A stretch of 64,000 nucleotides of DNA from Marinobacter subterrani (GTDB taxonomy: Bacteria > Pseudomonadota > Gammaproteobacteria > Pseudomonadales > Oleiphilaceae): positions 434,001-498,000 of the forward strand of contig NZ_LFBU01000001.1 of NCBI RefSeq assembly GCF_001045555.1, in the 5' to 3' direction. The position numbers and the translations under genes are program-made. Positions 63,441 through 64,000 of this stretch are shown one piece after another. Under the pieces are notes generated by a model that saw only the letters and a list, made by a program, of their open reading frames with translations, was not told where the DNA came from and searched no databases. Each line of letters begins with the position of its first letter. Position 1 is the stretch's first letter.

Positions 63441-64000
63441 TTCACCAGGGTTTCCGGGTTCAGGATGGCGTCCGGGTCAAAGGTGCTACACAGCGAGCGG
63501 ATAGCCAGCATGCCCAGTTCCCCTTTTTCCACGGGCAGGAAGGGAGCATGATCCTTGCCAACACCATGTTGATGACTGATGGTGCCCCGGTTGGCGACAA
63601 TCAGTTCAGAGGTGCTGGTCTTGAGCTTTTGCCAGCGCGCCAGGGTTTCTTCGTAGCGGTTGCCTACCCGGAACACGTAGGTAGTGTAGATGCTGCAGCC
63701 CTGGCTGTAGAAGTGCGACAGATGGGTGAACACGTGGGTCTTTTCCTGCCGGTCTGCCAGGCCGTCCCGGAGGTTGGTTTCGATAAGCCCCAACAGGTTA
63801 TCGACATTGTCCCAGTCGGTTGCGGTTTCCAGCGTATCGACGGCATAGCCCATCTGCCAGAGGGCCTCCCGGAAGTAGGGCATGGTGAACCGCTTTGCCG
63901 CCCACTTGTCACCAAGCCGGGTACCGGTATAAACCCCCTTGTGAGCCTTGCAGGTGCGCCGCGCTTCCTGCAGGGCGTTCTGGCATTGCTGCCGGCTTCC
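63437..64000 (-). CDS. FAD-binding oxidase of the alkyl-DHAP synthase type, C-terminal part (cut by window end)
   Basis: The frame stays open to the right edge, so the N-terminal FAD (FAD_binding_4) domain is outside; an ATG at 63883 is internal. About 187 residues are visible, with GDKWAAKRFTMPYFREAL, METATDW-type spacing (LETATDWDNV) and HQHGVGKDHAPFLPVEKGE, typical of the FAD oxidase C-domain found in alkyl-DHAP synthase and D-lactate dehydrogenase-like enzymes. The product in the operon might be an ether-lipid or glycerol-related oxidase; not shown. Overlaps glpD by ATGA. Confidence 0.78.
   Translation of the reverse strand, partial: GSRQQCQNALQEARRTCKAHKGVYTGTRLGDKWAAKRFTMPYFREALWQMGYAVDTLETATDWDNVDNLLGLIETNLRDGLADRQEKTHVFTHLSHFYSQGCSIYTTYVFRVGNRYEETLARWQKLKTSTSELIVANRGTISHQHGVGKDHAPFLPVEKGELGMLAIRSLCSTFDPDAILNPETLVK

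Overview
The window is GC-rich, densely coded gammaproteobacterial chromosome. The gene content and order (zipA-ligA, flgA/flgM/flgN next to cheV-cheR, gacA-uvrC-pgsA, a TTG-started gacA, tRNA-Gly/tRNA-Cys behind pgsA, an isoquinoline-oxidoreductase-like pair, an FdsBA-type formate dehydrogenase) suggest a marine, flagellated member of the Marinobacter/Pseudomonadales neighbourhood. That placement is inferred from gene content and protein resemblance; no rRNA gene is present to confirm it.

Layout. 0-9 kb: the end of zipA, ligA, a large lipoprotein, a CBS-domain protein, mnmC and a periplasmic cyclophilin. 9-14 kb: an unusual exported-looking protein with a type II secretion/pilus ATPase N-domain-like helix bundle, then a flagellar/chemotaxis block (flgN-flgM, flgA, cheV-cheR); flgM and cheV each have a convincing sigma-28 promoter. 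14-19.7 kb: small metabolic genes (flavin reductase-like protein, NhaR-type regulator, double cupin, isochorismatase-like hydrolase, tRNA-Ser, DUF938 methyltransferase, acylphosphatase, fructosamine-kinase-like protein, AEC transporter). 19.9-28.6 kb: a phytochrome-like diguanylate cyclase that has lost its chromophore residues, a molybdenum oxidoreductase pair, azlCD and a chemoreceptor. 28.7-35.4 kb: gacA-uvrC-pgsA converging on a four-gene Mla-like lipid transport operon whose permease carries a fused STAS domain.

35.5-57.2 kb is the accessory-looking half. It starts at tRNA-Gly and tRNA-Cys and holds a PIN toxin/antitoxin pair, a DUF2252 protein, a two-gene NAD-linked formate dehydrogenase, a methyltransferase-HNH nuclease fusion, a SOUL haem-binding-type protein, a HipBA module with three operator-like repeats, an SDR/CIA30 pair, a fatty acid desaturase, and a four-gene Wadjet/MksBEFG-type SMC operon in the order jetD-jetC-jetA-jetB with 8-nt overlaps at every junction. 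Several of these are defence or stress-type modules, so the stretch reads as a loose defence region embedded among metabolic genes; no integrase, transposase or CRISPR array was seen.

57.2-64 kb: a patatin-like phospholipase, a tandem glycine riboswitch directly upstream of a DadA-like amino-acid oxidoreductase, and a tight minus-strand operon of an alkyl-DHAP-synthase-like FAD oxidase (cut by the window end), a GlpD-like glycerol-3-phosphate dehydrogenase and an FGGY kinase.

The most interesting items are the methyltransferase-HNH fusion (43.2 kb), the rearranged Wadjet-like operon with a compact toprim subunit (51.4-57.2 kb), the non-canonical phytochrome-GGDEF protein (19.9 kb), the riboswitch-dadA pairing (58.8 kb) and the hairpin cascade behind tRNA-Ser (16.8 kb).
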